This document shows positions 35,629-45,184 of a stretch of 64,000 nt of DNA, one piece after another. The position numbers and the translations under genes were made by a program. The number at the start of each line of letters is the position of its first letter. Position 1 is the stretch's first letter. The DNA comes from Luteimonas terricola (lineage in GTDB: Bacteria; Pseudomonadota; Gammaproteobacteria; Xanthomonadales; Xanthomonadaceae). The notes beneath the pieces are model-generated. The model ran no database searches and had not been told where the DNA came from. It worked only from the letters and a program-made list of their open reading frames with translations. The stretch is taken from NCBI RefSeq assembly GCF_004352845.1, contig NZ_SJRX01000008.1, positions 62,001 through 126,000 of the forward strand. Direction: 5' to 3'.

Positions 35629-36050
35629 GGGGCAGTGTCCTGTCGGATGGGGCCGGCGGACGGGACGTCCCAGATCGGCTTCAGCAAACGCTCGGTGAGC
35701 GATGCGCCAATCAAGGTGACCAGCAGGCGGTCGAAGGTTTCAAAGAGGGTAGTGACCGACGCGATCGCGTCGTCCACCGCTTGTTCCGAGGCGGCGCGGG
35801 CAAGCGAGGAGAAGACCGGCAGTTCGCCGTCCTCGCCACGCGCCTGCCCGAGCCACCGATGCTGCGCCGCTGCGAGGTGCAGGGCGCGCTCGTAAAGCGC
35901 GGACATGCCGCGCTGGCCGATGATGGGGACGAGCACGCGCGCCACCTCGGTCCAGAGTGCGACCGTCCGGGCGGCGATGGCCTCCATGCCACCCCCATCA
36001 GCCGCGATGCGGCGCAGGACGCGATCCACCTGGTGGACTTGGGGTTGCAT
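35625..36050 (-). CDS. small helical protein of KaiC-like cassette
   Basis: A 141-aa protein, probably all helical and soluble, that I do not recognise. Segments are IAARTVALWTEVARVLVPII, GMSALYERALHLAAAQHRWL, and LIGASLTERLLKPIWDVP near the C-terminus. I take ATG 36050 (MQPQVHQVDRV) as the start; the frame stays open for another 78 codons, but that part is Arg/His/Pro-rich, non-family-like sequence. Its stop overlaps the KaiC-like start by ATGA, so it is the first gene of a three-gene unit. The strict overlap suggests a direct partner of the ATPase or kinase. Confidence 0.72.
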   Translation of the reverse strand: MQPQVHQVDRVLRRIAADGGGMEAIAARTVALWTEVARVLVPIIGQRGMSALYERALHLAAAQHRWLGQARGEDGELPVFSSLARAASEQAVDDAIASVTTLFETFDRLLVTLIGASLTERLLKPIWDVPSAGPIRQDTAP

Positions 36051-36087
36051 GTGCCGCCTGATGCCCCGTGAATGCGGGTCACAGCAT

Positions 36088-36103
36088 CGTACGCGTTCGT
36101 ACG
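36088..36103. repeat. short inverted repeat upstream of KaiC-like cassette
   Basis: CGTACG-CGTT-CGTACG is a 6-4-6 inverted repeat 38 bp before the start of the small helical protein gene. Position and symmetry fit an operator, but no known consensus was recognised. Confidence 0.35.
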
Positions 36104-36302
36104 GCAGGGCGTTGGCGCACCTGAATGCAGGGTGCGGCCGCGATCGGTGGCGCTGCCAGCCGGGGCCGTGGTGGTGACCGTGGCCACGCACGACCTGGCC
36201 AAGGGGCCCCAGGCGGCCCCGCGTCGGCGCCCGCAGCGCCCCGCGCCCTGGAAGACGCGTGAGCGCACCCTCGGATGCGCACACCAGGCCTTGGCCGCCC
36301 GC

Positions 36303-38483
<2,181 letters not shown>

Positions 38484-38581
38484 CAGGGATCAGGGGGGGA
38501 CACCATCTTTCTCCCGGCGTTGTAAACGGCGCGTCGTGCCGCCGCCGTGGCGGCCCTCTGCAGCCGGCGCGGGTCGGGATG

Positions 38582-39226
38582 TCAGCCGCTTCGCGCCCGA
38601 TGAAGCGTGTGGAACGTGCGGATTTCCGCGAGCACGCAGGCCGGCTTGCGCGGGGTCGGCGCCCGCTGCGACAGCCAGGTCAGGCCTTCCCGGGAAGGAG
38701 CATGGGGATCGCCGCCGGCCGCAGCTTCCTGCGCGCGCTCCCAGCAGGTCCGCGCATCGGCAGCATCGGGTGATGACGCCGGCAGGACGGCTAGCGCCAG
38801 CAGGATTTCGAGGGTGCGGCTGTCCAGCGGCCGGTACGCCGCCACGCGCAGGCGCCCGTCCTCGCGCGGCGCGATCGCCGCGAGCAGGGCGTGTCCGCGC
38901 TGCAGGGTCAGGGTGCCGCCCTGGTCAAGGTCGACCGGGCCGACTTCCAGCCACCAGTCGTCGGCCGCGGCGGTGACGGATTCGCGCGCGTCGTCCGGCG
39001 CCAGGAGTTCGGCCAGCCGCGCCATCGCCGGCTCCATGCGCTGCCAGTCCGCAGCGGCGTCGGCGGCGCGCAGCTGCAGGCCGTGCAGCATGTCGGCCAG
39101 CGGCAGTTCGCCGTCGTTGGCCACGGCGGCCTGGAAGGCGGGGAGGGCGACGGGATAGGGGATGGCGGGCAGGCCGAGGCCGTGGAGGGCGTCGGGTTTG
39201 GGGTGGAGCTCGATCATCGATTGCAT
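38582..39226 (-). CDS. conserved-looking hypothetical protein
   Basis: A 214-aa soluble protein without a signal peptide or membrane segments; I do not recognise a family. It begins MQSMIELHPKPDALHGLGLP and contains DDWWLEVGPVDLDQGGTLTL and RVAAYRPLDSRTLEILLALA, then a C-terminal Cys-Trp segment (ARTCWERAQEAA). ATG 39226 is preferred to the upstream extension, which is out of character (RQAPRKGHVAVTPR). The sequence reads like a folded alpha/beta protein, and codon usage matches its neighbours. It lies 98 bp upstream of katE on the same strand. Confidence 0.65.
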   Translation of the reverse strand: MQSMIELHPKPDALHGLGLPAIPYPVALPAFQAAVANDGELPLADMLHGLQLRAADAAADWQRMEPAMARLAELLAPDDARESVTAAADDWWLEVGPVDLDQGGTLTLQRGHALLAAIAPREDGRLRVAAYRPLDSRTLEILLALAVLPASSPDAADARTCWERAQEAAAGGDPHAPSREGLTWLSQRAPTPRKPACVLAEIRTFHTLHRARSG

Positions 39227-39323
39227 GGTGCGTATTGTCCCCGCCTTCGTCTCACGGGGCGTGACTGCGACATGACCCTTCCGTGGCGCTTGGCGCGGCG
39301 CGCGGCTTGACAGCGGCAACGAA

Positions 39324-39349
39324 AACGGCCCCGCCAGGGCGGGGCCGTT
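39324..39349 (-). terminator. rho-independent terminator of nirK
   Basis: A near-perfect stem of 11-12 bp, AACGGCCCCGCC against GGCGGGGCCGTT, is followed on the minus strand by TTTTC. It sits about 22 bp downstream of the nirK stop. Confidence 0.75.
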
Positions 39350-39371
39350 CGGTTGATCGCCGTGCGACCGG

Positions 39372-40748
39372 TCAGTGGCCGGAGGCTGCGTCGATCGTTT
39401 CGTCGCTGTCGAAGATGGTCGCGTCCGCCTCGCCGTGGACCGTGAGGATGCCGGTCAGGCCCTTCTCGGCCCGCGACAGGGCGTGGTCGACCAGGATGTA
39501 CTTGCCCGGATAGTCGACCTTGAACTCGACCATGGTCGCGCCACCCGGCGGCACCAGCGTGGTCTGCACGTCCGTCAGCGGCGGGCTGGTGAACGAGGCC
39601 AGATTGTAGACCCGGTCGAACACCTCGCCGATCAGATGGAAGCTCGAGGTCAGGTTCGGGCCGCCGACGCCGAAGAAGATGCGCACCTCCTCGCCGACGT
39701 CCGCGTTCATGTCGAAGGTCTTGGTCAGCGCGTCCATCGAGCCGTTGAACATCAGGTGCTCGGGCTTCTCGTCGAGCAGCTTGTCGACCGAGAATTCCTG
39801 CAGGCCGCGCGAACCGTGCTTCTGCGCCGTGTACAGCTCGCCCTGCATGACGTAGTACTCCTTGTCGACCGCGGGCAGGCCGCCTTCGGGCTCGACCAGG
39901 ATCATGCCGTACATGCCGTTGGAGATGTGGTGGGCGATCATCGGCGTGGCGCAGTGGTACACGAACAGGCCCGGGTGCAGCGCCTTGAAGGTGAAGCTCT
40001 TGGTTTCGCCCGGGCGCACCTGGGTCACTGCGGCGCCGCCGCCGGGGCCGGTCACGGAGTGGAAGTCGACCGAGTGGATGTTGATGCTGTCCTCGGCGTT
40101 CTTCAGGTTGATCGTGACCGTGTCGCCCTGGCGGATGCGCAGGAACGGGCCCGGCACCGTGTTGTCGAAGGTCCAGTAGCGGTAGGTGCTGCCGTCGGAC
40201 AGGCGACCCTCGACCTCGGTGGTCAGCAGGTCGTAGGTGACGTGCTCCGGGCCGCGGTCGCCGACCGGCGTGCCGACTTCGGCCGGGTTCTTGGCCACGT
40301 CGAGCGCCGTGCTCACGACTTCCTTCACGTCACCGACGATCAGGTTTCCGGCCATGCCCGCCAGCTTGTGGCCGGGAATGGTGCAGATGTACTCGAACGT
40401 GCCGGACTTGGTGGCGCGGAACACGATCGTGGTCGCCGAGCCGACGCCGACCAACTGGTCGGACTGGGCATCGAATTCCGGCACGGCGATGTCGTGCATG
40501 GCGCCGTCGTTGTTGGTGATGGTGATCGCCACCACCGCGCCCTCGGCCACGCGCAGGTCGGGGTTGACCACGTCCTTGATCGGGCCGGCGTTGCCGATGA
40601 AAACCATCTGGCCGTTGGTGATCTCGGTGCGCAGGCTGAAGGTGACGTCGGCGATCGGGGTGACCGACGCCGCCCCCTGGGCGGCGACATCGTGCGGGAT
40701 GAAGCCGCCAGCGGCGGCGAGTGCGAACAGCAGTACCAGGTTCCTCAT
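39372..40748 (-). CDS. nirK: copper nitrite reductase with N-terminal cupredoxin domain
   Basis: NirK reduces nitrite to nitric oxide in the periplasm. The 458-aa protein has a signal peptide (ending about residue 23, DVAAQ), an extra N-terminal cupredoxin domain with apparent type 1 copper ligands H85, C122, H127 and M132, and then the two-domain NirK core. Core residues are H225, D228 and H230 (IHSVDFH), H265-C266 (YHC), H274, M279 and H371 (FHLIGEVFD). These cover the type 1 and type 2 sites and the catalytic Asp/His pair. This is the three-domain architecture known from Hyphomicrobium-type enzymes. It faces the copper-receptor genes across two FNR/DNR-like boxes. Confidence 0.95.
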   Translation of the reverse strand: MRNLVLLFALAAAGGFIPHDVAAQGAASVTPIADVTFSLRTEITNGQMVFIGNAGPIKDVVNPDLRVAEGAVVAITITNNDGAMHDIAVPEFDAQSDQLVGVGSATTIVFRATKSGTFEYICTIPGHKLAGMAGNLIVGDVKEVVSTALDVAKNPAEVGTPVGDRGPEHVTYDLLTTEVEGRLSDGSTYRYWTFDNTVPGPFLRIRQGDTVTINLKNAEDSINIHSVDFHSVTGPGGGAAVTQVRPGETKSFTFKALHPGLFVYHCATPMIAHHISNGMYGMILVEPEGGLPAVDKEYYVMQGELYTAQKHGSRGLQEFSVDKLLDEKPEHLMFNGSMDALTKTFDMNADVGEEVRIFFGVGGPNLTSSFHLIGEVFDRVYNLASFTSPPLTDVQTTLVPPGGATMVEFKVDYPGKYILVDHALSRAEKGLTGILTVHGEADATIFDSDETIDAASGH

Positions 40749-40847
40749 GGCGTGTTTCCTCGCGGGTTATTGAAAGTCCGTAAAGCGTGCTGGCGAAGGG
40801 TCTTCCGCCGATGGAAGCAACGATATCGGGCAGGTCCCGGCCCCTCC

Positions 40848-40861
40848 ATGACCTGGGTCAA
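40848..40861 (-). promoter_or_regulatory. FNR/DNR-type box, nirK-proximal
   Basis: ATGACCTGGGTCAA matches the TTGAC-N4-GTCAA form of FNR/ANR/DNR sites in all but one flank base. It lies about 100 bp upstream of the nirK start and is the mirror copy of the box at 40895. Confidence 0.6.
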
Positions 40862-40894
40862 GCACATACGTCCGCGTATGCGAATCGCGTGTGC

Positions 40895-40908
40895 TTGACC
40901 TGGGTCAT
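40895..40908 (+). promoter_or_regulatory. FNR/DNR-type box, receptor-operon-proximal
   Basis: TTGACCTGGGTCAT lies 40 bp before the DUF2946 gene start, a distance typical of class II FNR-like activation. Together with the box at 40848 it forms a longer inverted repeat that also includes the flanking CAAGCACA/TGTGCTTG sequences. Confidence 0.6.
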
Positions 40909-40947
40909 CGGCCTGCTTGCAGGCAGGCAGGGATAATCGGCATCGTC

Positions 40948-41355
40948 ATGAAGCGCAGCGCATTCCACGAGTGGATGGGACGGATCGGCCTGGCGGCGGC
41001 GCTGCTGCTGGTACTGGTGCCCACCGCCGGGCGAGTGATCCACGCGTCGATGGCGGGTGGCGCTGGACATGCCGCCAACGCCGCCCTTCATGGGGCCGCG
41101 CAGGCCGGTCGTGCGGACCATGACGCAGGCCACGCACGGCACGGCGGACAGGGCGGGGACGTCCGCCCGGCGATCGGCGATCCGGACTGCGACTATTGCC
41201 CGCTGCTGGCGTCCATGGCCACCAGCGCCGGCGTTGCCTTCGCTGTCGCCCATGTTCCGCCGGCGATCGCGCCGGTCGCAGGGCGCAGGGAGTTCCGCCA
41301 GCGCTGGCGGCATCCCAATGGACTTGGTTCGCGCGGGCCACCGCGCAGGGACTGA
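40948..41355 (+). CDS. DUF2946 domain protein
   Basis: A 135-aa protein with an N-terminal membrane/signal segment (GLAAALLLVLVPTAGRVIHAS), a His/Ala/Gly-rich stretch (GHAANAALHGAAQAGRADHD, seen in part) and the DUF2946 signature PDCDYCPLLAS with paired cysteines. These features suggest a periplasmic or membrane metal-binding protein. Small DUF2946 proteins often accompany TonB-dependent copper receptors, as here (start of the receptor gene 69 bp downstream). A role in copper supply is inferred from context. Confidence 0.8.
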   Translation: MKRSAFHEWMGRIGLAAALLLVLVPTAGRVIHASMAGGAGHAANAALHGAAQAGRADHDAGHARHGGQGGDVRPAIGDPDCDYCPLLASMATSAGVAFAVAHVPPAIAPVAGRREFRQRWRHPNGLGSRGPPRRD

Positions 41356-41423
41356 CACACGCCACGTCGCGCCGGCAGCTGCCGCGCGGCCCCCCCAAGG
41401 TACCAAGCTGCGTGGAGTTCCCC

Positions 41424-43601
41424 ATGTCGATCCCGTATTGCCCGGCGATCCGTTCGTCCTGCCTGTTCGTGGCCATCGCCGCTGCGCTGGCCAGCCCTTC
41501 GCTCTTCGCGCTCGATACACCGGCCAGTGCTGTGCAGGCCGCGGGCGTGGCAGACCACGCCGACCACGCGCGCCACCTTGCGCCCGATGCCGCACCCGAT
41601 CCCGGACGCACCGTCGACTTCGATGCGCTGGTGGTCACCGGCGCTGCGCCGGTATCGGCGCTCACCTGGGAAACCAGCCCCAAGCTGCCGCGCCAGCCGG
41701 TGCCCGCCAGCGACGGCGCCGACTACCTCAAGACCATTCCCGGCTTCAGCGCCATCCGCAACGGCGGCAGCAACGGCGACCCGGTGCTGCGCGGCATGTT
41801 CGGCTCGCGCCTGAACCTGCTCACCAACGACGGCGTCATGCCCGGCGCCTGCCCGTCGCGGATGGACAATCCGATGTCCTACATTTCGCCGGAGACCTAC
41901 GACGCCTTGATCGTCATCAAGGGCCCGCAGACGGTGCTCTGGGGACCGGGCGCATCGGCCGGCACGGTGCGCTTCGAGCGCGACCGCGAGTTCTACGAAG
42001 CGCCGACCTGGAAGTTCGCGGGCAGCCTGCTGGGCGGCAGCTGGGGCCGCAACGACCAGGTCATCGACGCTACCTACGGCGCGCGCATGGGCTATGCACG
42101 CATCAGTGCCAACCGTTCCGAGTCCGGCGACTACGACGACGGCAACGGCGACCCGGTCGGCTCGGCCTGGAAGAAGTGGAACGCCGACGTCGCACTCGGC
42201 TGGACGCCCGACCAGGACACGTTGCTGGAACTCGGCATCGGCGTCGGCGACGGCCAGGCGCGCTACGCCACGCGCGGCATGGACGGCAGCCGGTTCGATC
42301 GCGCGAACTACAGCCTGCGCTTCGAGAAGGACAATATCGGCGAACGCCTGCAGGCCTTCGAAGCGAGTGTGTTCCACAACGTCGCCGACCACGTGATGGA
42401 CAACTACAGCCTGCGCGAACCCAATCCGGACGGTCCGATGCCGATGGCGATGGCGTCCAACGTCGAGCGCAGCACCAGCGGTGGACGCGCGGCGGCGACC
42501 TGGCGTGGCGCAGGCTTCGAGCTGGTGACGGGCATCGATGCGCAGGACAGCCGCCACCGCCGGCGCAGCGCGATGGGGCGTGGCGCGTATCTTGCGGTGC
42601 CGTGGACGGTGGATGCGCGCTTCGACAATCTCGGCGTGTTCGGTGAAGGCACCTGGTTCCAGGGCGATGACAATCGCTGGATCGCGGGCGCGCGCGTGGA
42701 TCGTGCCGGCGTGGACGACGGGCGCCCCACGGTGACGGGCGGCGGGCACGGGCACGGAGGACATGCGGTGCCCAACCCGACCGCCGGCCAGAAGCGCGAG
42801 GACACGCTCAAGGCCGGCTTCGTCCGCTTCGAACAGGACATCGACCGCAGGCTCAGCTGGTACGCCGGCGTCGGCCACACCGAGCGCATGCCCGACTACT
42901 GGGAGCTGTTTTCCGCCGACATGGGGCCGGTGGGCGCGGTCAACGCCTTCACCGGCCTGGACACCGAGAAGACCACGCAGCTCGACGTCGGCCTGCAGTA
43001 CAAGGGCGAACGCTTCGACGCCTGGATCTCGGCCTATGCCGGCCGCGTCGAGGACTTCATCCAGTTCCATTACTTCCAGTTTCACGGCACGGACGGAACG
43101 ATGGGACCGATGTCGATGGTGTCGAATATCGATGCGCGGATCAGCGGCGCCGAACTCGGCGTCGACTACCGCGCCTCGGATGACTGGAAGTTCGGCGGCA
43201 GCCTGGCCTATGCACGTGGCAAGGACCGCGACAGCGGCCGCCCGCTGCCGCAGATGCCGCCGCTGGAGGGCCGCTTCAGCGCCGACTGGGACAACGGCAC
43301 CTGGTCGGCCGGCGCCCTGCTGCGCGTGGTCGACGGACAGGATCGCGTGGCCAGGGGCTATGGCAACGTGGTCGGCCAGGACATCGGGCCGAGCGCCGGC
43401 TTCGCGATGGCGGCGCTCAACGTCGGCTACCGGGTGAACGGCAGCCTGCAGCTCACCGCCGGCGTCGACAACCTGTTCGACCGCGCCTACAGCGAACACC
43501 TGAACCTGGCCGGCAACGCCGACTTCGGCTATCCCGCCGATGCGGTGCGGATCAACGAGCCGGGACGCACGTTCTGGCTGCGGGTGGGCTACACGTACTG
43601 A
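41424..43601 (+). CDS. TonB-dependent copper receptor (OprC/NosA-like)
   Basis: A 725-aa outer-membrane receptor. There is a signal peptide (VAIAAALASPSLFA), a His-rich N-terminus (ADHADHARHLA), and a plug domain with LVVTG, LRGMFGSRLNLLTNDGVMPGACPSRMDNPMSYISPE (seen in part) and IVIKGPQTVLWG. The GACPSRMD...SYISPE motif is characteristic of OprC/NosA copper receptors. A His/Gly loop (GGGHGHGGH) lies in the barrel, and the last residue is aromatic (WLRVGYTY). It likely imports copper for NirK, with which it shares a divergent regulatory region. ATG 41424 follows GTGGAG. Confidence 0.92.
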   Translation: MSIPYCPAIRSSCLFVAIAAALASPSLFALDTPASAVQAAGVADHADHARHLAPDAAPDPGRTVDFDALVVTGAAPVSALTWETSPKLPRQPVPASDGADYLKTIPGFSAIRNGGSNGDPVLRGMFGSRLNLLTNDGVMPGACPSRMDNPMSYISPETYDALIVIKGPQTVLWGPGASAGTVRFERDREFYEAPTWKFAGSLLGGSWGRNDQVIDATYGARMGYARISANRSESGDYDDGNGDPVGSAWKKWNADVALGWTPDQDTLLELGIGVGDGQARYATRGMDGSRFDRANYSLRFEKDNIGERLQAFEASVFHNVADHVMDNYSLREPNPDGPMPMAMASNVERSTSGGRAAATWRGAGFELVTGIDAQDSRHRRRSAMGRGAYLAVPWTVDARFDNLGVFGEGTWFQGDDNRWIAGARVDRAGVDDGRPTVTGGGHGHGGHAVPNPTAGQKREDTLKAGFVRFEQDIDRRLSWYAGVGHTERMPDYWELFSADMGPVGAVNAFTGLDTEKTTQLDVGLQYKGERFDAWISAYAGRVEDFIQFHYFQFHGTDGTMGPMSMVSNIDARISGAELGVDYRASDDWKFGGSLAYARGKDRDSGRPLPQMPPLEGRFSADWDNGTWSAGALLRVVDGQDRVARGYGNVVGQDIGPSAGFAMAALNVGYRVNGSLQLTAGVDNLFDRAYSEHLNLAGNADFGYPADAVRINEPGRTFWLRVGYTY

Positions 43602-43631
43602 CGCCGTGCGGGGCGGGGCAGGGTGGCGCGA

Positions 43632-44033
43632 CTACTTCGGCGCCACCACTCCGCCATCTTCCTTGGTGAAGGGCGCGGGGAGCGGCGGCAGGATGTCGAG
43701 CACCGCTTCCGACGGCCGGCTCAGGCGAACGCCGCGGTCGGTGCGCACGAAGGGGCGGTTGATCAGGATCGGTTCGGCGAGCATCGCGTCGAGCAGGGCG
43801 TCGTCGGACAGCGATGGATCGTCCAGTCCCAGCTCGGTGTACTTCGCTTCCTTGGCGCGGATCGCGTCGCGCACGCCGATGCCGGCGTCGCGGATCAGTG
43901 CGGCCAGCTGTTCGCGCGTGGGCGTGTCCTTCAGGTATTCGATGACCTCGGGCTCGATGCCGGCGTGGCGGATCAGCGCGAGCGTGTTGCGCGACGTGCC
44001 GCAGCGGGGGTTGTGGTAGATCGTGGCGTGCAT
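43632..44033 (-). CDS. arsC: arsenate reductase (glutaredoxin-dependent)
   Basis: A 133-aa ArsC/Spx-fold protein that reduces arsenate to arsenite using glutathione/glutaredoxin. The catalytic Cys is in the N-terminal IYHNPRCGTSRNTLAL (about residue 11), and the C-terminal conserved segment EPILINRPFVRTDRGVRLSRP contains the oxyanion-binding Arg residues. It is the second gene of the minus-strand half of the arsenic cluster, 9 bp after arsH, and converges with the copper-receptor gene. Confidence 0.95.
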   Translation of the reverse strand: MHATIYHNPRCGTSRNTLALIRHAGIEPEVIEYLKDTPTREQLAALIRDAGIGVRDAIRAKEAKYTELGLDDPSLSDDALLDAMLAEPILINRPFVRTDRGVRLSRPSEAVLDILPPLPAPFTKEDGGVVAPK

Positions 44034-44042
44034 GGTGGCTCC

Positions 44043-44792
44043 TCAGGTGCAGCAGGACTTGGCGGGTGCGGATTCAATCGCGGCACTGGCCTCCGCCAGC
44101 TCCCGGGCGGCAAGGTCGCCCTTGCGCTCACTGTAGCGGCTGGTGAGGGAGTCGCTGCGGCCGCGCACCAGCAGGGTGAACTTCACCAGCTCCTCGATCA
44201 CGTCGACCACGCGGTCGTAGTAGGGCGAGGGCTTCATGCGGCCGTTGTCGTCGAACTCCTGCCAGGCCTTGGGCACCGACGACTGGTTCGGAATCGTCAC
44301 CATCCGCATCCAGCGCCCGAGCAAGCGCAGCGCGTTGACCACGTTGAACGACTGCGAGCCGCCGCAGACCTGCATCACCGCCAGCGTGCGGCCCTGGGTC
44401 GGGCGCACGCCGCCTTCCTCCAGCGGCAGCCAGTCGATCTGGTTCTTGAACACGGCGCTCACGGCACCGTGGCGCTCCGGACTCACCCAGACCTGGCCTT
44501 CGGACCACAGCGACAGCGCGCGCAGTTCCTGCACCTTCGGGTGCTCCGTTTCGACGCTGCCCTGCACCGGCAGGCCGCGTGGGTCGAACACGCGGGTCTC
44601 GGCGCCGAAGTGGCGCAGCAGGCGCTCGGCTTCCAGCGCGAGCTTGCGGCTGTAGGACTCCGGGCGCAGCGAGCCGTAGAGGATCAGGATCCGCGGAGGG
44701 TGCGTGGCACTGTCTTCCGGCCCGCGCTCGCCGCGGGTGGGAATGCGTGCGGCTGCGGGAACCAGGTTGGGAAGGTCGATGGGCGTGGTCAT
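44043..44792 (-). CDS. arsH: arsenical resistance flavoprotein ArsH
   Basis: A 249-aa NADPH-dependent FMN reductase of the ArsH type, which oxidises trivalent organoarsenicals. Seen are the flavodoxin-like [25 protein letters not shown] (in part), [40 protein letters not shown] and [24 protein letters not shown]. The C-terminus has a CysCys pair (KSCCT). ATG 44792 is preferred over TTG 44807. It is divergent from arsR with a short shared control region. Confidence 0.95.
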   Translation of the reverse strand: MTTPIDLPNLVPAAARIPTRGERGPEDSATHPPRILILYGSLRPESYSRKLALEAERLLRHFGAETRVFDPRGLPVQGSVETEHPKVQELRALSLWSEGQVWVSPERHGAVSAVFKNQIDWLPLEEGGVRPTQGRTLAVMQVCGGSQSFNVVNALRLLGRWMRMVTIPNQSSVPKAWQEFDDNGRMKPSPYYDRVVDVIEELVKFTLLVRGRSDSLTSRYSERKGDLAARELAEASAAIESAPAKSCCT

Positions 44793-44820
44793 GGTTGCTT
44801 CTTGCAAAACGTTTCGACTA

Positions 44821-44828
44821 TTCTAGAA
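44821..44828. promoter_or_regulatory. candidate ArsR operator between arsH and arsR
   Basis: The palindrome TTCTAGAA lies 2 bp upstream of the arsR ATG in an AT-rich gap (44793-44830) that must contain both promoters. ArsR family repressors often bind such short dyads at their own promoter. No footprint-level evidence is possible from sequence. Confidence 0.4.
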
Positions 44829-44830
44829 AA

Positions 44831-45181
44831 ATGGAAATAGAAAACGCAACCGTCGCCCTGGCTGCCCTGGGGCATCCCACGCGACTGTCCGTGTTCCGCC
44901 TGCTGGTCGAGGCGGGTCCCGAAGGCCGCACGCCCGGAGAGATGGCCGAGGTCCTGTCCCTGCCGGGCGCCACCCTGTCGTTCCATCTCAAGGATCTCGC
45001 AGCAGCCGGTCTCATCGCTGGTGAGGCGCAGGGGCGACACATCTCCTATCGCGCCGAGTTCGATGCGATGAACGGCCTCATCGAGTTCCTGACCCGCAAC
45101 TGCTGCGGCGGCGACGCGACGCGTTGCCGCCCCGCCGCCCGGGCGTCCCGCAAGGCGCCCCGCAAAGTGCGCGAGGCCTGA
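44831..45181 (+). CDS. arsR: ArsR family transcriptional regulator
   Basis: A 116-aa winged-helix repressor: ALAALGHPTRLSVFRLLVEAG, the recognition-helix region LPGATLSFHLKDLAAAGLI and the wing EAQGRHISYRAEF. The classical CVCDLC arsenite site in the recognition helix is absent. A C-terminal Cys group, NCCGGDATRC, is the likelier arsenite-binding site, as in C-terminal-type ArsR proteins. It is four bases from the ArsB-like gene. Confidence 0.92.
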   Translation: MEIENATVALAALGHPTRLSVFRLLVEAGPEGRTPGEMAEVLSLPGATLSFHLKDLAAAGLIAGEAQGRHISYRAEFDAMNGLIEFLTRNCCGGDATRCRPAARASRKAPRKVREA

Positions 45182-45184
45182 GCC

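Noticed and set aside
33042-36050. Circadian clock locus (kaiABC)
   Set aside because: No kaiA or kaiB, the KaiC phosphosites are not conserved, and the gene partners differ.
36051-36284. N-terminal extension of the small KaiC-cassette protein
   Set aside because: Arg/His/Pro-rich composition and passage through the candidate promoter region; ATG 36050 gives a normal protein.
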